Below, piece after piece: positions 34,736-43,511 of a stretch of DNA of 64,000 nt. Source of the DNA: Ferruginibacter sp. HRS2-29 (GTDB lineage: Bacteria > Bacteroidota > Bacteroidia > Chitinophagales > Chitinophagaceae); the NCBI RefSeq assembly GCF_024343615.1, contig NZ_RJUB01000162.1, positions 62,001-126,000 on the forward strand. Reading direction: 5' to 3'. The notes under the pieces were generated by a model. The model ran no database searches. It saw only the letters and a program-made list of their open reading frames with translations, and was not told the DNA's origin. A program made the position numbers and the translations under genes. The stretch's first letter is position 1. Every line of letters begins with the position of its first letter.

Positions 34736-34862
34736 GATATGAGTTATAAGTTATAAGTTATGAGTTGCGGACACTATGGGATTAGAAATCGGAATTTAAG
34801 AAGATAATCAGGAATTCATCGCTAAGTGTAATTCGTTACTCCTCACTTATCACTTATCACTC
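34736..34862 (+). repeat. Word-repeat hairpin spacer (GAGTTATAAGTTAT family)
   Basis: ATGAGTTATAAGTTATAAG and TTATGAG at 34739-34765 are partly mirrored by CTCACTTATCACTTATCAC at 34842-34862. The stop codon of the YitT gene falls in the last word. Confidence 0.6.
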
Positions 34863-35831
34863 TTACCCCTGCAACCTCCGTTTCTTGATCATCCCTCCCT
34901 TCATATCCTTCACGCTGCTCATCACCACAAAAGCATTCGGATCTATCTTTTCCACTTCGAGCTTCAGCTTGCTTACTTCAAGACGGGTGATGATGGTATA
35001 CACGATCTTCATTTCATATAAAAATTTTTCGCCGCTTTTGCCATAACCACGTTCGCCTTTGTAAACCGTAATGCCCCGGCCGAGTTTTTCGGTGATCATG
35101 CGGGTGATCTTATCCGCTTTTACAGAAATGATGGTAACACCGGTATATTCTTCGATGCCTTCTATGATGAAATCGACCGTTTTGGAAGCTGCAAGATACG
35201 TCAGCATGGCGTATAGCGCTGTTTCGACGCTCAGCAACCAGGCGGAAGACGCAAAGATAATGATGTTGACGATCAGGATCACATCGCCGATGGTAAGCCC
35301 CGAGCGTTTGCTGATGCCGATGGCCAGTACTTCGGTGCCATCGATCACGGCTCCGCCGCGAACAGATAAGCCGATGCCTGCTCCAAGGAAGAAACCACCA
35401 AATACCGCTACGAGTAATTTATCATGCGTCACTTCGGGATAGGGGATGAACGCGACAGCCAGCGCAAGCCCGGTGATAGCGAAAGCCGTCTTGATCGCGA
35501 ATTTTCGGTCGATGATCGTATAACCCAACAAGATGAACGGAACGTTGATGAGTATGATGAGCATTGATAAGCTGATGCCGGTGAGTTGTGATATCAGTAA
35601 TGAAATACCGGTGGCGCCGCCATCGAGAAAGTGATTGGGAAGGAGGAAGCCGCGTAAGCCAAAACCCGCTGCCAGTATTCCCAATGTGATGAGGAAAAGA
35701 TCTTCGAGAAATTCGCGGACTTCAAGCCTGCGTTCTTTACTGCGTCGGGCATTGCTCAGCTTCGATAGTTCGGTATCTTCATTTTCCTTACCAAAAATGA
35801 GATCGAATAATATAGATCGTTTTCTGCCCAT
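34863..35831 (-). CDS. YitT family membrane protein (DUF161 + DUF2179)
   Basis: 322 aa. A charged N-terminal stretch of ~50 residues precedes five to six membrane helices (from about 50 to 215). A C-terminal cytoplasmic DUF2179 domain follows (TGVTIISVKADKITRMITEK, GRGITVYKGERGYG). YitT proteins are widespread and poorly characterised; transport is suspected. The stop codon is the first codon inside the GTGATAAG word spacer. It is probably a single gene unit. Confidence 0.85.
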   Translation of the reverse strand: MGRKRSILFDLIFGKENEDTELSKLSNARRSKERRLEVREFLEDLFLITLGILAAGFGLRGFLLPNHFLDGGATGISLLISQLTGISLSMLIILINVPFILLGYTIIDRKFAIKTAFAITGLALAVAFIPYPEVTHDKLLVAVFGGFFLGAGIGLSVRGGAVIDGTEVLAIGISKRSGLTIGDVILIVNIIIFASSAWLLSVETALYAMLTYLAASKTVDFIIEGIEEYTGVTIISVKADKITRMITEKLGRGITVYKGERGYGKSGEKFLYEMKIVYTIITRLEVSKLKLEVEKIDPNAFVVMSSVKDMKGGMIKKRRLQG

Positions 35832-35899
35832 GTTTTAAATTTAAGTTTTTTTAAATAAACCTGAAATCCTCAGCCGGGCAAGCAATCGAAATCATATCA

Positions 35900-36289
35900 T
35901 CAGAGTTCTTTTTTTCTTTTCTCTACCAGGGTACCAACACGATCAAGAAATATATCCATGTCAAATGGTTTACCCAAGAAATCATCAGCACCTGCTTCCC
36001 TGCAGGAGATCTCGGCATCGGGGTGTGCGGAGATCATCATTACGGGAATATCTTTTGTAGCTTCATTGGCTTTTAATGCCGTGCATATCTCGCGGCCATC
36101 GCTACCCGATAAAAGCATATCCATCAGTATCACCCGCGGCATCACCTGCGATAATTTCTCTTCGAGAAAAACAGGATTGGTCATACGTTGCACATCGTGC
36201 CCGGCAAATTTCAATAATGATTCCATCAGCAGGCAAAGATCAGGATCGTCATCTATCACCAGTACATCTATGATTTGTTTATTCTTCAT
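35900..36289 (-). CDS. Single-domain response regulator (CheY-like)
   Basis: 129 aa, receiver domain only. Acidic pocket residues are Asp-13 to Asp-15, the phosphoacceptor is Asp-57 (VILMDMLL), and Lys-107 lies in DDFLGKPFD. The switch Ser/Thr is Ser-87 (MMISAHP). No output domain is present, so it must act through protein contacts or a phosphorelay. It begins 8 bp after the stop of the multi-PAS kinase, which is its obvious partner. Confidence 0.9.
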   Translation of the reverse strand: MKNKQIIDVLVIDDDPDLCLLMESLLKFAGHDVQRMTNPVFLEEKLSQVMPRVILMDMLLSGSDGREICTALKANEATKDIPVMMISAHPDAEISCREAGADDFLGKPFDMDIFLDRVGTLVEKRKKEL

Positions 36290-36297
36290 GCAGTTTT

Positions 36298-39200
36298 TTA
36301 TTTTGATTGAATGGGCAATGAAAAATAAAAGGTCGACCCTTTATCTTTTTCGCTTTTTACCCAGAGTTTTCCCTCATGCAGGGACATGATCTCGTTTACG
36401 ATGAACAACCCGATGCCAAAGCCGGGAAATGTTTTTTCATCTTTACCTGATACTCTATAAAAACGTTCGAATATTTTTCCCTGGTCTTCTTCCGCAATTC
36501 CGATACCATAATCCTTTATCGAAACAACGGCCATGTTATTTTCATCTTTCTCCAGCCTTACCAATACTTCATCAGCTTTGGGCGAATACTTGAAGGCGTT
36601 GGTAAAAAGATTCAGCAATACCTGAGAGATCCTTTCCCTGTCTGCATTTACGGGCACTTTTAAATCCCGTTCGAAAATGATGCGATGGCTTTTGGAAGCG
36701 GCTTCCATATCCATGATCGTATCTTTTATAAGATCGTTTAATAAAAAAGATTCCTTGTTGAGTGGAAGGCTTCCGCGTTCGATCTTGGTTACATCCAGGA
36801 GATCGGAAACAAGGTTGGTCAATTTTGTTACCTGTTTATCTACCGTCGCCAGCGCATCTTCACTGTTCGCATGGGTTTTCATCAGCAACTGCACATATCC
36901 TTTGATGGTGGTCACCGGTGTTTTCAATTCATGGTTGGCCATTTTGATGAAATCATTTTTTTGCTGCTCATGCTTTTTGATCTCATCGATATCCGTGCTG
37001 GTGCCCACCCACATGGTGATCCTGTCATCTTCATCTTTTTGCGCCGTGGCCCGGCTCAGCTGCCAACGGTAGATACCATCCTTTCTCCTGAACCTGTGCT
37101 CAAATAAGAACGGCTCACCTGTATTGACACAATGCATCCATTTGCGGATATTCTCCTGCCTGTCATCAGGATGGATAACGCTGAGCCAGCCACCGGCCGA
37201 CATCTCCTCCGGTGTGAGCCCTGTATATTCGAATACCGCATCATTGAAATAAGACAATATCCCATCCGGGCCGCCGGTCCACACAAACTGCGGCATCGAG
37301 TTGGCGAGGAAGCGGTAGCGTTGCTCATTTCTTTCCAGTTCTTCGAGCGCCAGTTTTTTCTCCGTAATATCCAGGACGGTTCCGGAAAACCTGTACGCTG
37401 TTTTTTCTTCTGTAAACTGCGCTTTGCCTTTGGCATGTACCCAGCGGAGTTTATTGCCGGGCAAACCCACGATACGATATTCCGCATCATAATTTTCAGC
37501 GATCGCGGGATCGAGTGCACGTTGCATTTTTTCCAGCGCAACAGGCATATCATCCGGATGAATTCTTGAAAAGAAAAGTTCGGTGGTGATCATTTCTTCC
37601 GGGGGCACGCCAAACAAGTCGCGGGAAGCGTTGTCCCATATCATCACACCCGTAGCAGGCGTGTAATCCCAGGTGCCGAGTTCGCTGGATAAAGCGGCGA
37701 TGCGCAACCTGCTTTCACTTTCTTCAATCATTTGCTGGTACTGCTTTTGAGCGGTAAGGTCGCGGAGCGTACCGATGAACTTCAACGGTTGTTCCTTTTC
37801 ATCGTAAAATAATTTTCCTGTAGCTTCCACCCAATGAATACTTCCATCTTTCCAGTTGATGCGGGTAGAGTAGTGCATCAGGCCGGTTTCCAAACCTTTT
37901 TTAAAAGCTTCGTCCCTGATCGCTCTATCCTCGGGATGCAGCGTCGCCAATAGTTCTTCATGAGTAGGCCTGGCATTTTTATCAAGGCCGACTATTTCCA
38001 GGTATCTTGAAGAATAATTGATCTCTCCTGTTTGCAAATTTATTTCCCAGGTACCAAGATCGCTGGCATTGAGGACGATATTGAGTTGTTCATTGTTTTC
38101 AGCGATCAGCCGTTCGCTTTGTTTTTGCCGGCTGATATCACGTGCTATCTTGGAAGCGCCGATCACTTCGCCCTGGGAATTTTTAACCGGTGAAGTGGTC
38201 AGGGAAATATCCAGCAGCTGACCATCTTTGGTCACCCTTTGTGTTTCAAAATGATGAATGAGGTTGCCCTGGCGTAACTGCTCCACGATAAGTGCTTCTT
38301 CATCCAGTTTATGGGGTGGTACAAGCACCGTGATCGATTTGCCGATGATATCTTCGGCTTTGTACCCGAATATCCTTTCGGCAGCACCGTTCCAGCTGGT
38401 GACGGTACCGTCCAGCAATTTGCTGATGATAGCATCATCGGAATGGCGTACGATGGACGCCAGCCGGGCACTTTGTTCTTCGGCATTTTTTTGTTGTGTG
38501 ATATCGGCCAATGTTCCCAGCATACGCACGGGCTGTTGATTTTCATCAAATATCACTTTGCCGCTGGTGCGTATCCAGCGGATAGGGCCGTCAACAGGCA
38601 GTATACGGGCTTCGTAAGAATAATTACCTGTTTTAAATGCTTTCTCAAAAGCAGGTTCAACAAGAGCGATGCGGTCGCCGGGATGTATGATCTTTCGCAT
38701 AGCCGCGTGCGTTAGCCGCGTGGAAGGATCGTGCCCGAAAATGACGGCTAGCCTCGGCGAATGAATCACTTCATAGGTGAGGAGGTTGAGATCCCAGGTG
38801 GCCAGCTGTGTTCCTTCGGTTGCCAGCAGGAGACGGTCGGCCGCATCTTTTATCTGCTGCCGCGTTTCTACTTTTTCAGTCACATCATTTACTGTGACCA
38901 TGATGCCTGAAATTTTTTTATCGGCATCAAACAGTGGCGCATATTCATAATCCAGGTAAAAATTTCTCATTCCGCCCGGTCCGTTTACCAGGGCGAGTGC
39001 TTCGTTAGCCTTGTGAGGAGTTCCTGTTTCCAGCACTTCGTTCATCAGGATGGGAAATTCCTGTCCCTTCAGCTCGGGAAATATTTCGAGCAGCGGTTTG
39101 CCCTGTACTTCTTCCAGCGTGCGGCGCCAGATATTGCGCAGTAACGTGTTATTGGCCAGTTCTACAATCAGCTCTTTTCCTCTGAAAATAGCCATGGCTA

Positions 39201-40536
39201 CGGGTGATTGGGTGACGAGGTCGCGAAATTGTTTTTCACTTTCCTGTAACTCCTGTTTTGCCCGTACCTGCCCGGTAACTTCAGTAGCGATCACGATGAT
39301 GCCACTGATACTGTTGTCAGAATCTTTCAGCGGGTGATAAACAAAATTGAAATACGTGGTTTCTTTTTTACCATGGCGATGGAGCGGCACTTCAAATTCA
39401 ATCCCGTAATACGGTTCACCGGTAAGTAATATTTGGGTGAGCAAACTGCCCACTTTATCTTTCACTTCGGGCATGGAATAAAACAAGGATCGGCCGATGA
39501 AATTTTCTTTTTTTCGGTCAACGATCTGCAGGTAGGTTTCGTTGGCCATTTCCACAATAAAATCTTTCCCCTGGAGGATGACGATGCCGATGGGGGCCTG
39601 CGAAACAATGTTGCGGAATTTTTCATCGCTCCTGCGTAATGCCAGTTCAATGTTCCTGCGCTCGTTCACATCCTGGAGAATGCCGCTGAATTTATAGGGG
39701 ATTCCCTCTTCGTTGAACAATGCTTTTCCTTTTGCCAGCACCGTGCGTACCTCGCTGGTGCCGGTTTTTTTGATGCTGTATTCGAGTTCGTAATTGCCAC
39801 CCGACGAAGGCCTTAATGCCTCGCTGATGGCATCGGTTACTTTTTCCACATCTCCCGGAATGATGGCATCGAGTGCATCTTTGAGGTCTATTTCATCCTG
39901 GGGTTGCAGCCCGAACCACTTTTTGAGGCGGTCGTTCCCCACAAAACGGTTGGTTTCCGGATTCAGGTCCCAGGTACCCAGTTCGGCGGAATCGATGGTA
40001 AATTGCAGCTGGTGACTATCGTCGGCGATCTTTTTAACAGCCTTTACCTTTTCGGTAGTTTCGTTACATACTACCAGTACGCCGTTTATAGCGCCTGTTT
40101 CGTCCATTACCGGGCTATAGCTGAAAGTCCAGTATACATCATCCAGTTTTCCATTACGGTAAATGGGGATGAACTGGTCTTCGTTCCAGGTAGCTTCGCC
40201 GGTATTCAGCACCTGGTCTATGAGTGGCTGGATGACGGGCCATATTTCCGGCCAGCAGTCTTTTCCCTTCTGGCCCAGTGCCCGCGGGTGTTTGCCTTCA
40301 ATACCAAGGCTGGGGTGGTAGGCGTCGTTGTAAAACTGTATGAGGTCTTTTCCCCACCATAAAAACATCGGGAACCTGGAATTGAGTAAAATGCTGAGGG
40401 TGGTACGCAGGCTTTGCGGCCAGCCAGAGGGATGCCCGAGGGGCGTTTGAGTCCAGTCTTTTTCTCTGGTAAGGCTTCCCATTTCCCCGCCACCGGATAA
40501 AAATGGATAGTCTTTTTCAGGAAACAGTTTATGCAT
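36298..40536 (-). CDS. Histidine kinase with nine PAS-type sensor modules, no transmembrane segment
   Basis: 1412 aa and apparently cytoplasmic. A GAF/PAS-like first module (about 1-170) is followed by eight PAS/PAC units. These open with sequences such as IDSAELGTWDLNP, IVSQAPIGIVILQG, LVTQSPVAMAIFRG, ATEGTQLATWDLNL, IVRHSDDAIISK, VLNASDLGTWEIN, LSSELGTWDY and FLANSMPQFVWTGG. The HisKA box ANHELKTPVTTIKG (phospho-His near 1200) and the ATPase domain (NAFKYSP, KDYGIGIAEED, GFGIGLFIV) close the protein. The signals are unknown; none of the PAS units shows an obvious haem or flavin signature. It forms an operon with the CheY-like gene. Confidence 0.9.
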   Translation of the reverse strand: MHKLFPEKDYPFLSGGGEMGSLTREKDWTQTPLGHPSGWPQSLRTTLSILLNSRFPMFLWWGKDLIQFYNDAYHPSLGIEGKHPRALGQKGKDCWPEIWPVIQPLIDQVLNTGEATWNEDQFIPIYRNGKLDDVYWTFSYSPVMDETGAINGVLVVCNETTEKVKAVKKIADDSHQLQFTIDSAELGTWDLNPETNRFVGNDRLKKWFGLQPQDEIDLKDALDAIIPGDVEKVTDAISEALRPSSGGNYELEYSIKKTGTSEVRTVLAKGKALFNEEGIPYKFSGILQDVNERRNIELALRRSDEKFRNIVSQAPIGIVILQGKDFIVEMANETYLQIVDRKKENFIGRSLFYSMPEVKDKVGSLLTQILLTGEPYYGIEFEVPLHRHGKKETTYFNFVYHPLKDSDNSISGIIVIATEVTGQVRAKQELQESEKQFRDLVTQSPVAMAIFRGKELIVELANNTLLRNIWRRTLEEVQGKPLLEIFPELKGQEFPILMNEVLETGTPHKANEALALVNGPGGMRNFYLDYEYAPLFDADKKISGIMVTVNDVTEKVETRQQIKDAADRLLLATEGTQLATWDLNLLTYEVIHSPRLAVIFGHDPSTRLTHAAMRKIIHPGDRIALVEPAFEKAFKTGNYSYEARILPVDGPIRWIRTSGKVIFDENQQPVRMLGTLADITQQKNAEEQSARLASIVRHSDDAIISKLLDGTVTSWNGAAERIFGYKAEDIIGKSITVLVPPHKLDEEALIVEQLRQGNLIHHFETQRVTKDGQLLDISLTTSPVKNSQGEVIGASKIARDISRQKQSERLIAENNEQLNIVLNASDLGTWEINLQTGEINYSSRYLEIVGLDKNARPTHEELLATLHPEDRAIRDEAFKKGLETGLMHYSTRINWKDGSIHWVEATGKLFYDEKEQPLKFIGTLRDLTAQKQYQQMIEESESRLRIAALSSELGTWDYTPATGVMIWDNASRDLFGVPPEEMITTELFFSRIHPDDMPVALEKMQRALDPAIAENYDAEYRIVGLPGNKLRWVHAKGKAQFTEEKTAYRFSGTVLDITEKKLALEELERNEQRYRFLANSMPQFVWTGGPDGILSYFNDAVFEYTGLTPEEMSAGGWLSVIHPDDRQENIRKWMHCVNTGEPFLFEHRFRRKDGIYRWQLSRATAQKDEDDRITMWVGTSTDIDEIKKHEQQKNDFIKMANHELKTPVTTIKGYVQLLMKTHANSEDALATVDKQVTKLTNLVSDLLDVTKIERGSLPLNKESFLLNDLIKDTIMDMEAASKSHRIIFERDLKVPVNADRERISQVLLNLFTNAFKYSPKADEVLVRLEKDENNMAVVSIKDYGIGIAEEDQGKIFERFYRVSGKDEKTFPGFGIGLFIVNEIMSLHEGKLWVKSEKDKGSTFYFSLPIQSK

Positions 40537-40651
40537 GTAACATTGGCTTTGCAGTAAGTTTTTTTTATGGATACTTTCCCTTTAAAGATAGCGCATAAAA
40601 AATGAAAATGCGGTCGTAAAGGGAGTTGTAGCAAATTGTGTGCCTGTTGGA

Positions 40652-40762
40652 GTTATAAGTTCTGAGTTATAAGTGATAAGTTGCGGGTGGCGGAACTTGC
40701 AATTCATAGCCTATAACTTCTTACTTATAACTCATAACTTAAAACTCCCAACTTATAACTAT
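40652..40762 (+). repeat. Word-repeat hairpin spacer (GAGTTATAAGTTAT family)
   Basis: GTTATAAGTTCTGAGTTATAAG and TGATAAG at 40652-40682 face CTATAACTTCTTACTTATAA, CTCATAAC, TTATAAC words at 40711-40760. The right arm ends at the 5' end of rnpB. Confidence 0.72.
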
Positions 40763-40770
40763 TTTCGCTT

Positions 40771-41161
40771 TTCTATCAGCCGGCTATCGTTCCAACCCCG
40801 GTTGGAAAGGAAAGTCCGGACAGCAAAGGGCGACACACCGGTTAAGCGCCGGCTTCCCGCGAAGGCGGGAAAGAGAAAGTGCCACAGAAAATAACTACCT
40901 CCTCAGTAATGTGGGGGAAAAGGTGAAAATGTGAGGTAAAAGCTCACGGTCCCGGATAGTAATATCGGGGATGGGTAAACCTTGTGTGCTGTAATGCCAC
41001 GTATATCAACGTTCGAGGGCGGCTCGTCCGATCCCCGCAGTATTGTGGGGAACGTTGAAGGGTAGGCAGCAAGATTGTAACAGTAATGTTGCAGCTAGAT
41101 AAATGATGGCCGTTCTCACAGTAATGTGAGGATAACAGAATCCGGCTTATGGCTGATAGAA
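40771..41161 (+). ncRNA. rnpB: RNase P RNA, class A
   Basis: The catalytic RNA of tRNA 5'-end processing. The universal GGAAAGTCCGGACA is at 40808-40821 and its 3' counterpart ACAGAATCCGGCTTAT at 41135-41150. The terminal helix P1 is formed by TTCTATCAGCC (40771) with GGCTGATAGAA (ending 41161). Several helices are capped by a GUAA tetraloop in the context CAGTAATG (40911, 41083 and 41120 regions), the GNRA loops expected in class A RNase P. TATTTTCG just upstream is a near-match to the -7 box. Confidence 0.95.
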
Positions 41162-41174
41162 TTTTTAAACACTA

Positions 41175-41239
41175 ATTACACGAATTATCTAAGAAACCCC
41201 GGAGGTTTTCAAAACCTCCGGGGTTTTAATTCGTGTAAT
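41175..41239 (+). terminator. rnpB terminator nested in an ATTACACGAATT repeat
   Basis: AAACCCCGGAGGTTTT-c-AAAACCTCCGGGGTTTT is a 16-bp perfect stem (41194-41227). It is framed by the perfect 12-bp inverted repeat ATTACACGAATT (41175-41186) / AATTCGTGTAAT (41228-41239). A near-copy of stem and left word is at 44456-44525. Confidence 0.9.
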
Positions 41240-41248
41240 CCCTTTTGG

Positions 41249-42262
41249 TTATTGTTTTAAGAATTTGATCAATCCTGTCATGTAAGTTTGCTGGTCATCG
41301 TACATCGACATATGGCTTCCATTCGCACATAATAAAAATTGCCCGTGTTGCACCTGGGTACTCATCCATTTCATGTGTTCGGGATCCATGGTGTCGAAAG
41401 ACCCGCCGATAGTAAGGGTGGACACTTTTATCCGGGGAAGTTCTGCCTTCACATCCCACTTCAATAATTTACCCGCCACGCCAAACTCACTGGGGCCCTG
41501 CATTGTAACGTACAAGGAATGGTTCATTTTAGAGAAAGAACGGTTCACCGGTTCAGGCCATTGGCTTGCCGGACGGCGAAGAACATGTTGTTCATAAAAG
41601 TTGGGAATTAGTAATTCCATGTATTTCGGATTTTCAAAATCGGCTTTCGCTTCTATGCTGCGGATACTGTCGAGCACTTTCGGATCCATTTGTTTCGCTA
41701 ACACTTCTTCGGCATATTTTCCATAATCCGGGGCGCTGCTCATCATATTTGAAATGATCAGTCCTTTCAGGTTGTCCTGGTATTTGAATGCATACTCCAT
41801 GGCCAATATGCCACCCCAGGAATGCCCGAGCAGATAAAAATTATCTTTTGTAAGATTGAGTGCTTTCCGCACCTGTTCCAGTTCGTCCACATATCTCGGC
41901 AAATCCCACATAGAGGTGTCTTTCGGGTCATCAGAAAAACCTGTGCCCAACTGGTCATAATAAATAAATTCGATGCCTTCGGCAGGAAGAAAACTTTCCA
42001 TGCATTCAAAATACTCATGTGTGGCACCGGGACCGCCATTGAGCAGGAGTAATTTTATTTTCGGATTGTTGCCGAAACGTTTGGTCCACACATTGAATTT
42101 CCCTTTCGGTGTTTCAATGCTGATCACTTTTACACCACCATTCAGCATGCCGGTATCAGTACTTTTGAAATAGGAAGAAGTGTCCGGATTGGCAGCTTGT
42201 TTATTTTCCCTGCAGGCGATGAAGAAGATCATCGCAGACAGCAAAAGACAAAATTTTCTCAT
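41249..42262 (-). CDS. Alpha/beta-hydrolase lipoprotein, proline iminopeptidase-like (S33)
   Basis: 337 aa from ATG 42262, which opens a lipoprotein signal (LSAMIFFIAC). The oxyanion block LLNGGPGATHEY, the nucleophile elbow GHSWGG and the histidine in NGSHMSMYDD are those of S33 proline iminopeptidases, which remove N-terminal proline from peptides. The catalytic Asp is probably in GGSFDTMDPEH. Export to the envelope suggests a role in peptide scavenging. An extension to 42304 would add 14 residues before the signal and is rejected. Confidence 0.85.
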   Translation of the reverse strand: MRKFCLLLSAMIFFIACRENKQAANPDTSSYFKSTDTGMLNGGVKVISIETPKGKFNVWTKRFGNNPKIKLLLLNGGPGATHEYFECMESFLPAEGIEFIYYDQLGTGFSDDPKDTSMWDLPRYVDELEQVRKALNLTKDNFYLLGHSWGGILAMEYAFKYQDNLKGLIISNMMSSAPDYGKYAEEVLAKQMDPKVLDSIRSIEAKADFENPKYMELLIPNFYEQHVLRRPASQWPEPVNRSFSKMNHSLYVTMQGPSEFGVAGKLLKWDVKAELPRIKVSTLTIGGSFDTMDPEHMKWMSTQVQHGQFLLCANGSHMSMYDDQQTYMTGLIKFLKQ

Positions 42263-42284
42263 AGCAATTACATTTAGATATAAT

Positions 42285-42370
42285 AATAAATAAGAAAGAT
42301 ACAATAAGGAATAAGGAAGTTAAACGTTTCACGAAATTTACTTACTCACTTCTATTTTCTTATTACTTAT
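42285..42370 (+). repeat. Word-repeat hairpin spacer (ATAAGGAATAAG family)
   Basis: AATAAATAAGAAAG and AATAAGGAATAAGGAAG at 42285-42319 face CTATTTTCTTATTACTTATT at 42352-42371. The right arm encodes the last residues (FNK) and stop codon of the acetyltransferase on the minus strand. Confidence 0.72.
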
Positions 42371-42953
42371 TAAATATCCTTTCTTTGATTTCCGGCCATT
42401 CTTGCTTTATCATCCCAAAATAAACGGTATCCCTTACAAAACCATTTTCGGCAATCATGTGCTGGCGCAATATTCCTTCTTTGGTAGCGCCGATCCCTTC
42501 AATGGCTTTTTGAGATTTCAGGTTGAGGTGGCTGGTGCGGAGTTCGATACGATTGAGCTGCAATTCTTCAAAACCATACGAAAGCAACAAAAGTTTACAA
42601 TTGCGGTTGAGCCCGGTGCGTTGCAAGGAGGGATCGTACCATGTCCAGCCAATCTCTACACGTTTGTGCAACAGGCTGATGTTACCGTAGCGGGTGCAAC
42701 CACCGTATTTGTTTTGTTCTTTATCGAATATAGCCCAAACGTATGACAGGCCATCCTTCATTTCCTGCAAGGCAGTATCAACATATCGCCTGAAAGCTGC
42801 CTCCGAATTTATTTTCGCCGTAGTGAATTCCCACAATTCTTCCTGCTTTGCAATTTCCCACAACGGAATAAAATGTTTTTCTTCCAAAGGCTCCAGGCGG
42901 GCACGGTGGTTTTCAAGGATGATAGTTTGTTTTGTGAAGTCGGTCATACTCAT
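42363..42953 (-). CDS. GNAT family N-acetyltransferase (RimJ/RimL type)
   Basis: 196 aa, cytoplasmic. The acetyl-CoA fold is recognisable in VEIGWTWYDPSLQRTGLNRNCK and SYGFEELQLNRIELRT, with LKSQKAIEGIGATKEGILR as the C-terminal block of RimJ/RimL-like enzymes. These usually acetylate protein N-termini or small amines; the target here is unknown. The C-terminal FNK and stop derive from a repeat word. A second ATG two codons downstream of the first could also be used. Confidence 0.82.
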   Translation of the reverse strand: MSMTDFTKQTIILENHRARLEPLEEKHFIPLWEIAKQEELWEFTTAKINSEAAFRRYVDTALQEMKDGLSYVWAIFDKEQNKYGGCTRYGNISLLHKRVEIGWTWYDPSLQRTGLNRNCKLLLLSYGFEELQLNRIELRTSHLNLKSQKAIEGIGATKEGILRQHMIAENGFVRDTVYFGMIKQEWPEIKERIFNK

Positions 42954-42959
42954 GAAGGA

Positions 42960-43060
42960 GATTAGAGATTAGAGATTAGAGATTAGGGTTTAGGAAGTTT
43001 AGAGAGTTTAGGAGGTTTAGTGTTTTCAACTTAACCCTAATCCCTAAACCCTAAACTCTT
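42960..43060 (+). repeat. Word-repeat hairpin spacer (GATTAGAGATTAG family)
   Basis: Four AGATTAG words and TAGGGTTTAGG at 42960-42996 are answered by TTAACCCTAATCCCTAAACC and CTAAACT at 43030-43057. The right arm contains the stop codon and last six codons of the next minus-strand gene. Confidence 0.78.
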
Positions 43061-43510
43061 CACCATTGCAGCTACAATTTTATCGATGGGCAATGTTACA
43101 GATGCTTCTGAAAAATCATCCCAATCAATGAACCGGAAGGTTTCTGTTTCACCGGTTTCTGTGTACACCCGCATTTGCGCATCGTCGAAGTCGAATGCTG
43201 AAAGCCTTAACGGGACTGCAATCGGCGCCAATGGTTTTACATAATAATAAATAGAGATGATCTGGTGATCGGGATTGAAGGCGCTCTGCTGGTAAAAATC
43301 GGTGGTATACAGATGGCCGGTAATTTCTACCGGGAGGTTCATTTCTTCCATGAATTCACGCCTGAGGCAATCGATGGTTCCTTCGCCGATCTCTAATCCG
43401 CCGCCGCAAAATTTGGTGATATAACTGCCGCGGATAAATTCGTCGCTTACCAGCACCTGCTTTTGTTCATTGATCAATATCCCATAAACACGTATGTTGA
43501 ATGAAGGCAT
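43037..43510 (-). CDS. Nudix hydrolase
   Basis: 157 aa. The Nudix box runs from Gly-37 to Leu-59 (GGLEIGEG...RREFMEEMNL), with all acidic residues kept but Asn in place of the penultimate Gly. It follows corA with a single base between stop and start, so the two are coexpressed. The C-terminal SLGFRD and stop are encoded entirely by GTTTAGGGATTAG repeat words, so the original end is missing or the frame was extended into the repeat. The substrate is unknown. Confidence 0.85.
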   Translation of the reverse strand: MPSFNIRVYGILINEQKQVLVSDEFIRGSYITKFCGGGLEIGEGTIDCLRREFMEEMNLPVEITGHLYTTDFYQQSAFNPDHQIISIYYYVKPLAPIAVPLRLSAFDFDDAQMRVYTETGETETFRFIDWDDFSEASVTLPIDKIVAAMVKSLGFRD

Positions 43511-43511
43511 G

